NCBI RefSeq assembly: GCF_036227205.1
Contig: NZ_CP109442.1
Span: 1,550,001 to 1,614,000 of the forward strand
Direction of reading: 5' to 3'
Origin: Amycolatopsis sp. NBC_01480
GTDB lineage: Bacteria > Actinomycetota > Actinomycetes > Mycobacteriales > Pseudonocardiaceae
Length of the DNA: 64,000 nucleotides
A program made the translations under genes and the position numbers. Positions 1-8,543 of this stretch are shown piece by piece; within the stretch, counting starts at the first letter, position 1; each line of letters opens with the position of its first letter. The notes beneath the pieces are model-generated. The model was not told the origin of the DNA. It worked only from the letters and a program-made list of their open reading frames with translations, and searched no databases.

Positions 1-1
1 C

Positions 2-1027
2 CGCGACGACGGCGACACCGAGGTCTGGTCCAAGCCGATGTCCGACGGCTCGGCCGCCGTGGTGCTGTTCAACCGCGGGCTGAGCGGCGCCACGATGACC
101 AGCAGCGCCGCCGAGCTCGGCCTGTCCGGCAAGGACTTCCGCGTCCGCGACCTGTGGACCGGTACCGACACCGAGAGCACCGGCACGCTGCGGGCCCTCG
201 TGCCCAGCCACGGCTCCGCGGTCTTCCGCGTCTGGCCGACGAAGGCCCCCACCGCCGCGCCGTCCACGACGTTCTCCCTCGACCCGGGCGCGTACTTCCC
301 CGCGGGCAAGCCGTTCACCGTGAAACTGAGCCTGACCAACGACGGCAGCACCCCGGTCGCCGCCGCGCGGGTGAAGGTGACCGCGCCGGCCGGCTGGCGG
401 CTCGACGGGCGCGGCGACATGTTCGTGCCCGTGGTGCTGCCGGGCAAGACCTGGCAGCAATCGGTGCAGGTGCAACCGGTGAATCCCAGTGGTGACAAGG
501 TTTCCATGTCCGCGGACGTCTCGTACTTGACCGCTTGGGGCGCCCGGAAACTGTCGGCCGACGCCAGCGGACCGGTGGTCACCCCGCTGCCGCCGGGCGT
601 GAACCCGATGTCGAAGGCGCCGTTCGTGGTCAGCGAAAACGGCTGGGGCCCGGTGGAGCGCGGCACCAGCAACGGCGAGAACCAGGCCGGCGACGGCAAC
701 CCGATCACCATCAACGGCCAGGTCTACCCGGACGGCCTCGGGGCGCACGCGCCTTCGCTGGTCCGCGTTTACCTCGGCGGCGGATGCACCTCGTTCAGCT
801 CGGTGGTCGGCCTGGACGACGAGTTCGCCACCGGCAGCATCACCTTCGAGGTCCACGGTGACGGGAAAACCCTGGCCTCGACCGGCGTCTTCCGGCACGG
901 CGCCCCGGCGCAAACGCTGAACGTGCCGCTCAAGGGCGTCCAGATGCTGGACCTCATCGTCACCGACGGCGGCGACGGCAACAACACCGACCACGCCGAC
1001 TGGGCCAACGCGGCGGTCACCTGCTGA
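2..1027 (+). CDS. Alpha-galactosidase (GH27-like), C-terminal part
   Basis: The 5' part lies outside the window; the reading frame is open from base 2. The first residues (RDDGDTEVWSKPM, then AAVVLFNRG) match the end of the catalytic barrel and the start of the beta-sandwich of family 27 alpha-galactosidases. Next comes a NEW3-type immunoglobulin-like domain (from about FSLDPGAYFPAGKPF). Last is an NPCBM carbohydrate-binding module (VSENGWGPVERG, GLGAHAPS, ADWANAAVTC), which ends the protein. Such proteins are usually secreted and release terminal alpha-galactose from plant polysaccharides. The family of the missing catalytic part is inferred from this domain order. The GH92 mannosidase at 31.6 kb is the only other glycosidase in the window and is not linked to it. 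Confidence 0.8.
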   Translation, partial: RDDGDTEVWSKPMSDGSAAVVLFNRGLSGATMTSSAAELGLSGKDFRVRDLWTGTDTESTGTLRALVPSHGSAVFRVWPTKAPTAAPSTTFSLDPGAYFPAGKPFTVKLSLTNDGSTPVAAARVKVTAPAGWRLDGRGDMFVPVVLPGKTWQQSVQVQPVNPSGDKVSMSADVSYLTAWGARKLSADASGPVVTPLPPGVNPMSKAPFVVSENGWGPVERGTSNGENQAGDGNPITINGQVYPDGLGAHAPSLVRVYLGGGCTSFSSVVGLDDEFATGSITFEVHGDGKTLASTGVFRHGAPAQTLNVPLKGVQMLDLIVTDGGDGNNTDHADWANAAVTC

Positions 1028-1110
1028 GCAGTCCCGGCCGGACGGACGACCCGCTCGGGGAAACCCGGGCGGGCCGTTCCGCGTCCGGGCGCGGGCCGGG
1101 ACAATGGGGC

Positions 1111-1494
1111 ATGGGCAAAACCGAGGCCGAGCACTGGATGCTGACCGGGGAGCGGGGCGGCCGGCCGCTGCCGGAGGTGGTGGTCCGGCGGTGGTCGTGG
1201 TTCCGGCGGCGGGCCCGGAGCAGCCGCCGGAACTACGTGACCGCCGAGGTGGTCAGCGTGGTCGCCGCGGCGGCCGTGCCGGTGTTCGCCGCGCTGCGGT
1301 GGGACGTGGCGCTGAGCGCGATCGCCGGGGCCGTCGTGCTGATCGCCACGACCGTGCGCACCGTGCTGGGCTTCCACGACGACTGGGTCGAGTACGTCCG
1401 GCTCCGGTTCGATCTGGAACGGGAGGCCAGCGCGTTCCTCTACCGCATCGAGCCGTACGAACGGAAGACACCGAAGCGGTGCGCACGCTCGTGA
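1111..1494 (+). CDS. DUF4231 membrane protein, probably frameshifted near its end
   Basis: Small actinobacterial protein of the DUF4231 type: a basic N-terminus (VVRRWSWFRRRARSSRRN), two predicted membrane segments (residues about 45-60 and 65-82) and then VLGFHDDWVEYVRLRFDLE, a hallmark of the family. Function is unknown. The frame stops at 1494 after PKRCARS. A -1 shift near 1465 continues in another frame as TEAVRTLVIRNDDLAAASRS and stops at 1601. That tail has the charged helical character expected of the family's C-terminus, so the gene may be frameshifted or carry a sequencing error. The downstream minus-strand gene stops at 1605. Confidence 0.65.
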   Translation: MGKTEAEHWMLTGERGGRPLPEVVVRRWSWFRRRARSSRRNYVTAEVVSVVAAAAVPVFAALRWDVALSAIAGAVVLIATTVRTVLGFHDDWVEYVRLRFDLEREASAFLYRIEPYERKTPKRCARS

Positions 1495-1604
1495 TCCGCA
1501 ACGACGACCTCGCCGCCGCTTCACGGAGCGGCTGGCTCAACCGCCGTCAACAGCTCGCCGCCACACCGTCGCCATCCCCGCACGGGGAGAAGGCCCCGTG
1601 AACC

Positions 1605-2390
1605 TCAGCGAACGCCGAGGTCGAAGTCCACGCTGTAGCGGTTCGAGGGCATCGCCCCGGCGGCCTTGGCGCCGTCCACCGGGAGCACCGCGCCGCTGAT
1701 GAACCGGGATTCGTCGCTGGCCAGGAAAACGATGGCCTTCGCCACTTCCCACGCCTCGCCGACGCGGGCGGCGGGGGTGCTGGCCACGAGCTGGTGCTGC
1801 TTGGCTTCGAAGTCGTCCGGCGACGCGAGCGTCGAGCGCAGCATGTCGGTGTCGATGGCGCCCGGGTTGACGGTGTTCGCGCGGATGCCCTGGTGCGCGT
1901 GCGCCACCGCGATCGACTTCGTCAGGCCGACGAGTGCGTGCTTCGTGGCGTTGTAAACCGGGTCGGCGGGGCGGCCCATCATCCCGCCGTTCGACGAGGT
2001 CGTGACGATGCTGCCCGCGCGCTGCTCGATCATGTGCGGCAGCACCGCGCGGGTGCCGAGGAAGGCCGCGCGCACGTTCAGCGCGAAAATGTTGTCGAAC
2101 TCCTCGAGCGTGGTTTCGGCCAGCGGCTTCGCCAGGTGGATGCCGACGTTGTTGACCAGCACGTCGATCCGCCCGGCCGTGGCCAGCGCGCCGGCCACGA
2201 AGGTCGCGACCTGCTCCTCGTCCGTCGCGTCCGCGAGGGCGTACTGCGCGCCCTCGACCGGCGACTCGGGCTCGCGGATGTCGCTCGCGAACACCGTCGC
2301 GCCCTCGGCGACGAACTCCCGCACCGTGGCGAGCCCGATCCCCCGCGCGCCACCGAAAACCACCGCGACCTTGCCGGCCAACCGACCCAT
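1605..2390 (-). CDS. SDR family NAD(P)-dependent oxidoreductase
   Basis: Classical short-chain dehydrogenase of 261 residues. The dinucleotide motif GGARGIG is at residues 13-19, NNVG at about 80-83, catalytic Ser at 132-133, and the YxxxK pair is Tyr146 and Lys150. The C-terminal GAVLPVDGAK is the usual end of SDRs. It is the last gene of a minus-strand operon: its ATG lies 5 bp after the hyuB stop, so it probably oxidises or reduces an alcohol or ketone in the same pathway as the hydantoinase-type proteins. The substrate cannot be read from the sequence. The last 20 residues (SNRYSVDFDLGVR) extend past the usual end. Confidence 0.9.
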   Translation of the reverse strand: MGRLAGKVAVVFGGARGIGLATVREFVAEGATVFASDIREPESPVEGAQYALADATDEEQVATFVAGALATAGRIDVLVNNVGIHLAKPLAETTLEEFDNIFALNVRAAFLGTRAVLPHMIEQRAGSIVTTSSNGGMMGRPADPVYNATKHALVGLTKSIAVAHAHQGIRANTVNPGAIDTDMLRSTLASPDDFEAKQHQLVASTPAARVGEAWEVAKAIVFLASDESRFISGAVLPVDGAKAAGAMPSNRYSVDFDLGVR

Positions 2391-2395
2391 GACGT

Positions 2396-4096
2396 TCAGT
2401 CCCTCGCTCTCAGCTGTGCGGTTCCGGCCGCGTCGAACTCGTAGTCCCCGGGCAGCCGGACCAGCGCGTCCGGCGCGCCGGTGTAACGGATCACCACACC
2501 GTAGACGGCGCGGGCGGCTTCAGCCGAAACGTACCCGGCCACGACGTCGTCGAACACGTCCTCAGGCGCCCGCCGGTGTGGGTCGCCATTGCCGCCGCCA
2601 CCGGGCAGCACCACGTCGACCTCGTCGCCGGGCCCGAGCGCGACGCGGCTCTTCGACGGCAGGTCCGGGCCGTCGACCAGGCCGAACCGCCCGACGGCAC
2701 CGGCTTTGCCACCGTCCACACCGGACGCTGCCTGTCGCACGCGGTCGACGTTCCCGTTGACACTCCAGGAAATCTGCTCGCGCGCGGCCATCGTGGTCCG
2801 CTGGCCGAGGCCGCCGCGGTACTCCCCGGCGCCGCCGGAATCCACGCGCAACGCCCGCTCGTGCTGCACCAGCGGCGCCATCGTCTCGATCACCTCGGTC
2901 GGCGTCGAGCGCAGGCCGCTCGGGAATCCGGTGGTGTTCAGGCCGTCCTTCGCCGGGCGCGCGCCCATGCCGCCGGTCTGGAAGACGTTCAGCATGAAGC
3001 CCTCGCCGCGCCAGATCGTCATCCACAGCGCGTCGGCGCTCGGCGCGACCGCGTGCCCCGGCAGCGCCCCGATCAGCAGCGACGGCAGGAAATGCCCGAT
3101 CAGATGCCGTGACGCCACGGGCGCGGGCGGCCGGCAGTTGAGCACCGAGCCCTCCGGCGCGGTCACGTGCACGGGACGGAACGAGCCCGCGTTGTGCGGC
3201 ACCTCCGGCGAGATCGCCGCCTTCACCGCGAACGACGCGTACGCGCGGGTGTAGTTCAGCACCACGTTGATCCCGCGACGGCTCTGCGGCGACGATCCGG
3301 CGAAGTCGACGTGGATCTCGTCGCCCGCGATCGTGACGGCCACGCGCAGCACGACTTCCTCGTCGTCGAAGCCGTCGGTGACCAACTCGTTGTGGTGGAC
3401 GCCGTCCGGCAGGTTCGCGATCGCCTCGCGCAGCGCGCGCTCGGAGCGGTCCATGATCTCCGCGGCGATGTCGTCGAGCGTCTCCAGCCCGAACTCCGCG
3501 AGCAGCCGCACCAGGCTCGCGGCCCCGACCTCGTTGCCGGTGACCTGCGCGTACAGGTCGCCGATGGTCTCCTCCGGCGTGCGCACGTTCGCGCGGATCA
3601 GCCGTTCCAGATCCGCGTTCACCTCGCCGGCCCGCAGGAACTTCAGGATCGGCAGCCGGAGCCCCTCCTCGAAGACCTCGGTCGCCTCGGCCGAAACGAG
3701 CCTTCCGCCGATGTCCGGCGCGTGGCAGCACGAGGCGAACCACGCGACCAGCCGCCCGCCCGCGAACACCGGCGTCGCCACGGTGATGTCGTTGATCTGC
3801 CCGGCGGTCAGCCACGGGTCGTTGGTGAGCAGGACGTCGCCGGGCTCCAGCGTTTCCGGCGGGTACGCGGCGACGAAGTGGTGCATGCCGGTCGCCATCG
3901 CGTTGATGTGCCCGGGGGTGCCGCCGACGGACTGGCCGATCATCTCGCCGCGTGAGTCGAACACCGCGCACGCGAGGTCGAGCGATTCGCGGACCACGGC
4001 CGAGAACGCGGTGTTGACCAGCGCGTTCTGCTGCTCGGCGAGGATCGAGTGCAGCCGGTTGCCGAGCACGCCGACGAGGATCGGGTCGACCGTCAC
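2396..4096 (-). CDS. hyuB: Hydantoinase B / oxoprolinase beta-type subunit
   Basis: A 566-residue member of the HyuB family (pfam hydantoinase_B), with the conserved N-terminal HSILAEQQNALVNTAFS, then GHINAM, LLTNDPWLTAGQINDITV and the glycine-rich end DVVLPGGGGNGDPHRR. It starts at a GTG whose last bases overlap the hyuA stop (GTGA), so the two subunits are translationally coupled. The family includes ATP-dependent N-methylhydantoinase, 5-oxoprolinase, and acetone and acetophenone carboxylases. The sequence does not distinguish a hydrolase from a carboxylase. It is read with the acetolactate-synthase-like gene and the SDR. Confidence 0.92.
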   Translation of the reverse strand: MTVDPILVGVLGNRLHSILAEQQNALVNTAFSAVVRESLDLACAVFDSRGEMIGQSVGGTPGHINAMATGMHHFVAAYPPETLEPGDVLLTNDPWLTAGQINDITVATPVFAGGRLVAWFASCCHAPDIGGRLVSAEATEVFEEGLRLPILKFLRAGEVNADLERLIRANVRTPEETIGDLYAQVTGNEVGAASLVRLLAEFGLETLDDIAAEIMDRSERALREAIANLPDGVHHNELVTDGFDDEEVVLRVAVTIAGDEIHVDFAGSSPQSRRGINVVLNYTRAYASFAVKAAISPEVPHNAGSFRPVHVTAPEGSVLNCRPPAPVASRHLIGHFLPSLLIGALPGHAVAPSADALWMTIWRGEGFMLNVFQTGGMGARPAKDGLNTTGFPSGLRSTPTEVIETMAPLVQHERALRVDSGGAGEYRGGLGQRTTMAAREQISWSVNGNVDRVRQAASGVDGGKAGAVGRFGLVDGPDLPSKSRVALGPGDEVDVVLPGGGGNGDPHRRAPEDVFDDVVAGYVSAEAARAVYGVVIRYTGAPDALVRLPGDYEFDAAGTAQLRARD

Positions 4097-6138
4097 ACGA
4101 TCACCGCCAGGCTCGCGTCCGCGCGTACTTCGCAGCGGGCGCCGGGCGGAACGACCACAGTGGACTCTCGTTCTTCGACGATCGCCGGGCCCTCGAGCCG
4201 GGACCCCGGTGGCAGCCGGTACCGGTCGAACACCGCCGTGTCGACAAATCCACCTTCGGCCGGGAAGTAGGCCGGACGGCGGCCCTTGTGCGCGTCACCG
4301 GCCGCGATTTCCTTGAGCCGCAAGGAAACCTCCGGCGCGGGGGTCGACGAGACCACCCGCCAGTTCAGCACTTCAACCGCCACCGCCGGCCCGGTCCGCC
4401 GGTACAGCGAGCGGTAGACGTCCGTGAAGTCCGAAACCAGCGTCTCCGGCCAGGAGCCGCCGCGGACCGGCACCCGGACCTCGTAACCCTGTCCGGCGTA
4501 ACGCATTTCGGCGATCCGGCGGTGCGTCACCTCGGCCGGGCCCTGGAGCAGCGCGGCGCCTTCGGCCTCCATCTCGGCGAACAGCGCGTCGACCTCGTCC
4601 CAGGACAGGTCCAGCACGGCGGCGCGGGCCGAACGCACGAAGTCGAACGCGAGCGGCGCGGTCAGGAAACCCAGTGCGCTCAGCACTCCGGCCGCGGGCG
4701 GCGCCACGACCGTCGGCGCGCCCAAGGCCCGCGCGACCCCCGCGCCGTGCACCGGGCCGGCTCCGCCGAAGGTGTACATCGGCAGCTTCGCCGGGTCCTT
4801 GCCGCGCTCGACGGCGTGCACGCGCGCGGCGTTCGCCATGTCCTCGTTGACGCTGGTGTGGATGCCCCAGGCCGCCTCCTCGACGCTGACGCCGAGCGGT
4901 TCCGCGATCCGCGTGCGCACGGCTTCGCGGGCGGCGCCGACGTCGAGGGCCATGCCGCCGCCGAGGAAGTAGGCCGGGTCGAGGTAACCGAGCAGCAGGT
5001 CGGCGTCGGTGACGGTCGGCTCGGTGCCGCCACGGCCGTAACAGGCCGGGCCTGGTTTGGAGCCCGCGGAATCCGGGCCGACGGTGAGCAGGCCGAGCCG
5101 GTTGATCCGCGCGATCGAGCCGCCGCCGACGCCGATCTCGATCATGTCCGTCACCGGCACCTTCACCGGCAGGCCGGAACCGGGCAGCAGGCGGTACTTG
5201 CGGTCCACTTCGAACTCGTGCGTCACCAGCGGGGCGCCGTCCGCGACCAGGCAGAGCTTCGCCGTGGTGCCGCCCATATCGAACGCCAGCAGGTCGTTTT
5301 CCCCCGCTTTTGCGCCGAAGGCGGACGCCGCGAGCGCGCCGCCGGCCGGGCCGGACTCGAGGATGCGGATCGGGTACTTCGCGGCCGTGGCCACGGTCGC
5401 GATCCCGCCGTGGGAAAGCATGATGTGCGGGGCCGGTCGCACGCCGAGGCCGTGCAGGCGGCGTTCGAGATCGGCCAGGTAGCGCTCGGCGAGGTCCTGC
5501 ACGTAGACGTTCGCGACGGTGGTGGAAGTCCGTTCGAACTCCCGGATCTCCGGCACCACATCGGACGAAAGCGCCACGCGCAGCCGCGGCGCGACGCGGG
5601 CGAGGATGGCGCCGGCCCGCCGCTCGTGCTCCGGATTCGTGAAGGCGTGCAGGAAACAGACGGCAACGGCCTCGACGCCGCGTGCGTCCAGCTCCCGGCC
5701 GAGCCGGGCGACGTACTCCTCGTCTAGTCCGGTGTGGACGGTTCCGTCGGCGAGAATCCGCTCCGGCACGTCGAAGCGCAGGTACCGCGGCACCAGCGGC
5801 TCGGGCAGCTCGATGCCCAGGTCGTACAGCTCGTAACGGTGCTCGCGGCGCATCTCGAGCACGTCGCGGAAGCCGGCGGTGGCCAGCAGCGCGGTGCGTG
5901 CGCCCTTGCGTTCGATCAGCGCGTTGGTGACCAGGGTGGTGCCGTGCACGAGCTGGTCGACGTCGCCGGGATTCAGGCCGGCTTTGGCGAACGTCTCGGC
6001 CAGGCCGTCCGCGACCGCGCGGGCGGGCTCGTCGTGCGTGGTGAGCACTTTGCCGACGGCGACCACGCCGGTCGCGTCGACCACGCAGAGATCCGTGAAG
6101 GTACCGCCGATGTCGACGCCGACCCGCAGGCCGGTCAT
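4093..6138 (-). CDS. hyuA: Hydantoinase A / oxoprolinase alpha-type subunit
   Basis: A 681-residue HyuA-family protein of the ASKHA (actin-like ATPase) fold. It begins MTGLRVGVDIGGTFTDLCVV, with the phosphate-1 motif at residues 8-15; later come the conserved SGPAGG and AFDMGGTTAKLCLV segments. The same frame is open much further upstream, but this start is fixed by homology at the phosphate-1 motif and by the ATGA overlap with the preceding TPP-enzyme gene. It partners HyuB to make an ATP-dependent hydrolase or carboxylase. Family members act on hydantoins, 5-oxoproline, acetone or acetophenone; the substrate here is undetermined. Confidence 0.92.
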   Translation of the reverse strand: MTGLRVGVDIGGTFTDLCVVDATGVVAVGKVLTTHDEPARAVADGLAETFAKAGLNPGDVDQLVHGTTLVTNALIERKGARTALLATAGFRDVLEMRREHRYELYDLGIELPEPLVPRYLRFDVPERILADGTVHTGLDEEYVARLGRELDARGVEAVAVCFLHAFTNPEHERRAGAILARVAPRLRVALSSDVVPEIREFERTSTTVANVYVQDLAERYLADLERRLHGLGVRPAPHIMLSHGGIATVATAAKYPIRILESGPAGGALAASAFGAKAGENDLLAFDMGGTTAKLCLVADGAPLVTHEFEVDRKYRLLPGSGLPVKVPVTDMIEIGVGGGSIARINRLGLLTVGPDSAGSKPGPACYGRGGTEPTVTDADLLLGYLDPAYFLGGGMALDVGAAREAVRTRIAEPLGVSVEEAAWGIHTSVNEDMANAARVHAVERGKDPAKLPMYTFGGAGPVHGAGVARALGAPTVVAPPAAGVLSALGFLTAPLAFDFVRSARAAVLDLSWDEVDALFAEMEAEGAALLQGPAEVTHRRIAEMRYAGQGYEVRVPVRGGSWPETLVSDFTDVYRSLYRRTGPAVAVEVLNWRVVSSTPAPEVSLRLKEIAAGDAHKGRRPAYFPAEGGFVDTAVFDRYRLPPGSRLEGPAIVEERESTVVVPPGARCEVRADASLAVIV

Positions 6139-7769
6139 CGGCCCTGCCTGCGGTACCACCGCGGGGAAGTGTTCAGCGGCGGCTTCAGCTTCGCCCGCAC
6201 CACCAGCACGTTCGGCTCGCCGGACTCGATGAACTCGCTCAGCAGCCGCCGGAACGCGCGGCCGAAGCCGGCCACCCGGTCCGCGTGCACACCGAACGAG
6301 CGCGCCAGGCCGACGAAGTCCGGGCTGTCCCAGTCGACGCCGCGGTGCGGCAGGCCCTCCTGCTCCTGGTCGTAGCGGAGCATGCCGTAACCGCCGTCGT
6401 CGACCACCACCACCGTTACCGGCAGCTGCTCCTCGGCCAGCGTGGCGAGATCGCCGACGGCGTAGAGGAAACCGCCGTCGCCGGTCACGCAGATGACGCG
6501 GCCGGTCTCCGCGGCCGCGGCGCCGAGCGAGGACGGGAAGCCGTAGCCGAGTGTGCCCCAGCCCATCGGGTAAGCGAGCTTGCGCGGGCCGCGGACGCGG
6601 TGGAAGCCGCCGACCCAGTAGCCGGCGACGCACATGTCGGACACCAGCACGGCGTCTTCCGGGAGCACCTCCTCCAAAGTGGACAGGAAGTCGGCGGCCT
6701 GCGGGTCCTCGTCGCGGATGCGCTGGCGCACCCGCCGGCTGATCGCGCCGAGGCGCGTGGTCAGCTCGGGCAGCCCGGGCCGGCTCGCCGGGCGCAGCGA
6801 CTCGACCACGCGACGGGCGTCGCCGACGAGCGTGATGTCCGGCGGGTAGTTCTTGGCGGCGTCGTCGGCGTCGACGTTCACCGCGATCAGCTTCGGCGGC
6901 TGCGGCATCAGCCAGTTCTGCGTCATCAGGCCGTCGAAGTCGGTGCCGATGGCGAGCACGACGTCGGCCTCGTCCCACAGCTCGCCGACCTCGGGCGAGT
7001 GCACGGGATTCGGGGCCAGGCAAGGATGATCGAGCGGCAGCAGCCCGCGGGCGGCGAACGTGGTGATCACCGGCGCGGCCAGTCGCTCGGCCAGCCGTCC
7101 GATCGCCTCGCCCGCCTCGGCCCGCAGCGCCCCGCCGCCGGCCCAGATCAGCGGCCGGCGCGCGCCCGACAGCAGATCCGCGGCACGCGCGAGGTCAGGC
7201 AGGTCGAGCACCCCTTCGGCCGGCGTCGCGGGCGGCTCGCGCGACTCGGACTTCTCCCGCAAGTAGTCCGTGGGAATGCCGAGATAAACCGGCCCGGTCT
7301 GCGGCTGAAGGGCCAGCCGCGCCGCCCGGTGCACGGTGGTGCCGATCTGGTCGGCGCGGTGCACGGTGAAGCCGCCCTTGGTGACGGGCGCGAACATGGC
7401 CTGCTGATCGGACGTCTCGTGCAGCACCCCGCGCACGACTCCGGGCCGCTTGAGCGTGGAGGGAATGTCGGTCGCCACCACCAGCACCGGCGCGGCCGAA
7501 GCCATCGCCTCCCCGACCGCCCCGAGCGTGTTCGCCGCCCCCGGCCCGGTCGTCACCAGCGCGACGCCGAGTTTCCCGGTGGCGCGGGCATAACCGTCCG
7601 CCGCATACCCCGCGGTCTGTTCGTGCCGGACATTGACGATCCGGATCCCGGCCTCCGCCAACGCCTCCCACAACGGCAGGTTGTGCACCCCGGGAAGTCC
7701 GAAGACGACGTCGGTCCCGAGTGCCTTCAGCGCGTCGCCCAGATGCTGAGCACCAGTCCGTCCTGCCAC
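6135..7769 (-). CDS. Thiamine-diphosphate enzyme, acetolactate synthase-like
   Basis: A 544-residue TPP enzyme with the three-domain layout of acetolactate synthase, pyruvate oxidase and 2-oxoacid decarboxylases. The N-terminal Pyr domain has the catalytic Glu50 (VRHEQTAGYAADGYARATG). A central domain follows, then the PP domain with GDGGFLYAVGDLATLAEEQL. The usual Asn pair that ends the TPP/Mg motif is replaced by Asp-Asp (VVVDDGGYG). It opens the operon with a GTG and overlaps hyuA by four bases. A regulatory small subunit gene is absent, so a biosynthetic role in branched-chain amino acids is unlikely. A 2-oxoacid decarboxylase or ligase working with HyuAB and the SDR is more plausible. 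Confidence 0.88.
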   Translation of the reverse strand: MAGRTGAQHLGDALKALGTDVVFGLPGVHNLPLWEALAEAGIRIVNVRHEQTAGYAADGYARATGKLGVALVTTGPGAANTLGAVGEAMASAAPVLVVATDIPSTLKRPGVVRGVLHETSDQQAMFAPVTKGGFTVHRADQIGTTVHRAARLALQPQTGPVYLGIPTDYLREKSESREPPATPAEGVLDLPDLARAADLLSGARRPLIWAGGGALRAEAGEAIGRLAERLAAPVITTFAARGLLPLDHPCLAPNPVHSPEVGELWDEADVVLAIGTDFDGLMTQNWLMPQPPKLIAVNVDADDAAKNYPPDITLVGDARRVVESLRPASRPGLPELTTRLGAISRRVRQRIRDEDPQAADFLSTLEEVLPEDAVLVSDMCVAGYWVGGFHRVRGPRKLAYPMGWGTLGYGFPSSLGAAAAETGRVICVTGDGGFLYAVGDLATLAEEQLPVTVVVVDDGGYGMLRYDQEQEGLPHRGVDWDSPDFVGLARSFGVHADRVAGFGRAFRRLLSEFIESGEPNVLVVRAKLKPPLNTSPRWYRRQGR

Positions 7770-7854
7770 GGCCGCGATGGTATCCGCCCCGCCCGAGCCG
7801 CCGCACGGACGTCACCGGACATGGTTTGTCACCGGTGAAAAGGCGGGGTTCAGC

Positions 7855-8034
7855 TCACCTTGGCCACACACGGCTCTTGGCTTCCTGGGCTCTCTCGGCT
7901 TCCTTGGTTCCCTTGGCAGGGACGGGGACCCGTTCGATGCGCCCTTGGCCCAGCACGGCCTTCACGGCCTTCAGCACGCTCTGGTCGGCGCGGTTTTCAT
8001 TCCGCGTACTCGTTCGGCATGCCGCCGTCGGCAC
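7855..8034 (-). pseudogene. Possible coding remnant (59 codons)
   Basis: A short minus-strand frame from a GTG at 8034 to a TGA at 7855 encodes an uninterrupted, coding-like C-terminal segment: ADQSVLKAVKAVLGQGRIER, then VPVPAKGTKEAERAQEAKSR. Third positions are almost all G or C in the first half. Upstream the frame hits a stop near 8105 inside the 21-bp direct repeat, so any longer gene has been lost. It could also be chance. No family recognised. Confidence 0.2.
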
Positions 8035-8062
8035 AGTCCGGTCAGTGCACTCGTCAACGCTC

Positions 8063-8112
8063 CCGACACAGTCCCCGTCAGCGTTCCCGAGCCGACACAG
8101 TCCCCGTCAGCG
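8063..8112. repeat. 21-bp direct repeat
   Basis: CCGACACAGTCCCCGTCAGC followed by G occurs exactly twice, at 8063-8083 and 8092-8112, separated by 8 bp. Less exact copies flank it on both sides (GTCAGTGCACTCGTCAACGC before, GTCAGCGCGTTCGTCACACG after), giving a decaying array with a period near 29 bp. The repeats are too few and irregular to be CRISPR. Confidence 0.7.
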
Positions 8113-8543
8113 CGTTCGTCACACGCCCGGCCGCTTCCCCGCAACCGCCACGCGCACCCCGCCCCGGCCCGGCCCGGCCCGGCCGCGCAACCCCACTTCA
8201 CCGCCCCGTCGCCCACCTGTCAGTCACCACCCACCAGGCAGAACACCAACGCGGCAAGCCACAACCAACCCCAACCCCCAGCCGGACAAACCCCCGCCCT
8301 CCTCGGGGGGCGTCCCATGCCCAGCCTACCGCCGCCCACCCCCGGAACCGGCAAAACGGCCATCGGGAGAGCGGAGTTGTCCACATCGCGGGGTGGCTGT
8401 GGACAAGATCGGCGCCAGCCGGGAAGGACGCGGCTGGGAGGGCCATAATCGCCAGTGTCAGGCCGGTGGCAACCGGGGAGATCGTGCGTAGACTTCGTGC
8501 TCCGGGCGCGACGAAGCGCCTTGGCGCGCGGAAGGTGGGCCGA

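Larger units (their letters stand above)
7770..8543. other. Intergenic stretch between divergent genes
   Basis: About 770 bp without a convincing complete gene, between the TPP-enzyme operon (minus) and the WS/DGAT gene (plus). It holds a direct repeat (8063-8112), a possible coding remnant (7855-8034) and a cytosine-rich, low-complexity section around 8150-8350. A CATAAT hexamer at 8444-8449 could be a -10 box for the acyltransferase gene; no good -35 box was found for it. Confidence 0.6.

Noticed and set aside
4093..7023. A 976-residue version of the HyuA frame
   Set aside because: The N-terminal 295 residues are arginine-rich shadow translation of the overlapping TPP-enzyme gene; the real start is at 6138.
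7971..8216. 81-residue minus-strand frame
   Set aside because: Composed of low-complexity Gly/Arg/Ala sequence from the repeat region; no coding character.
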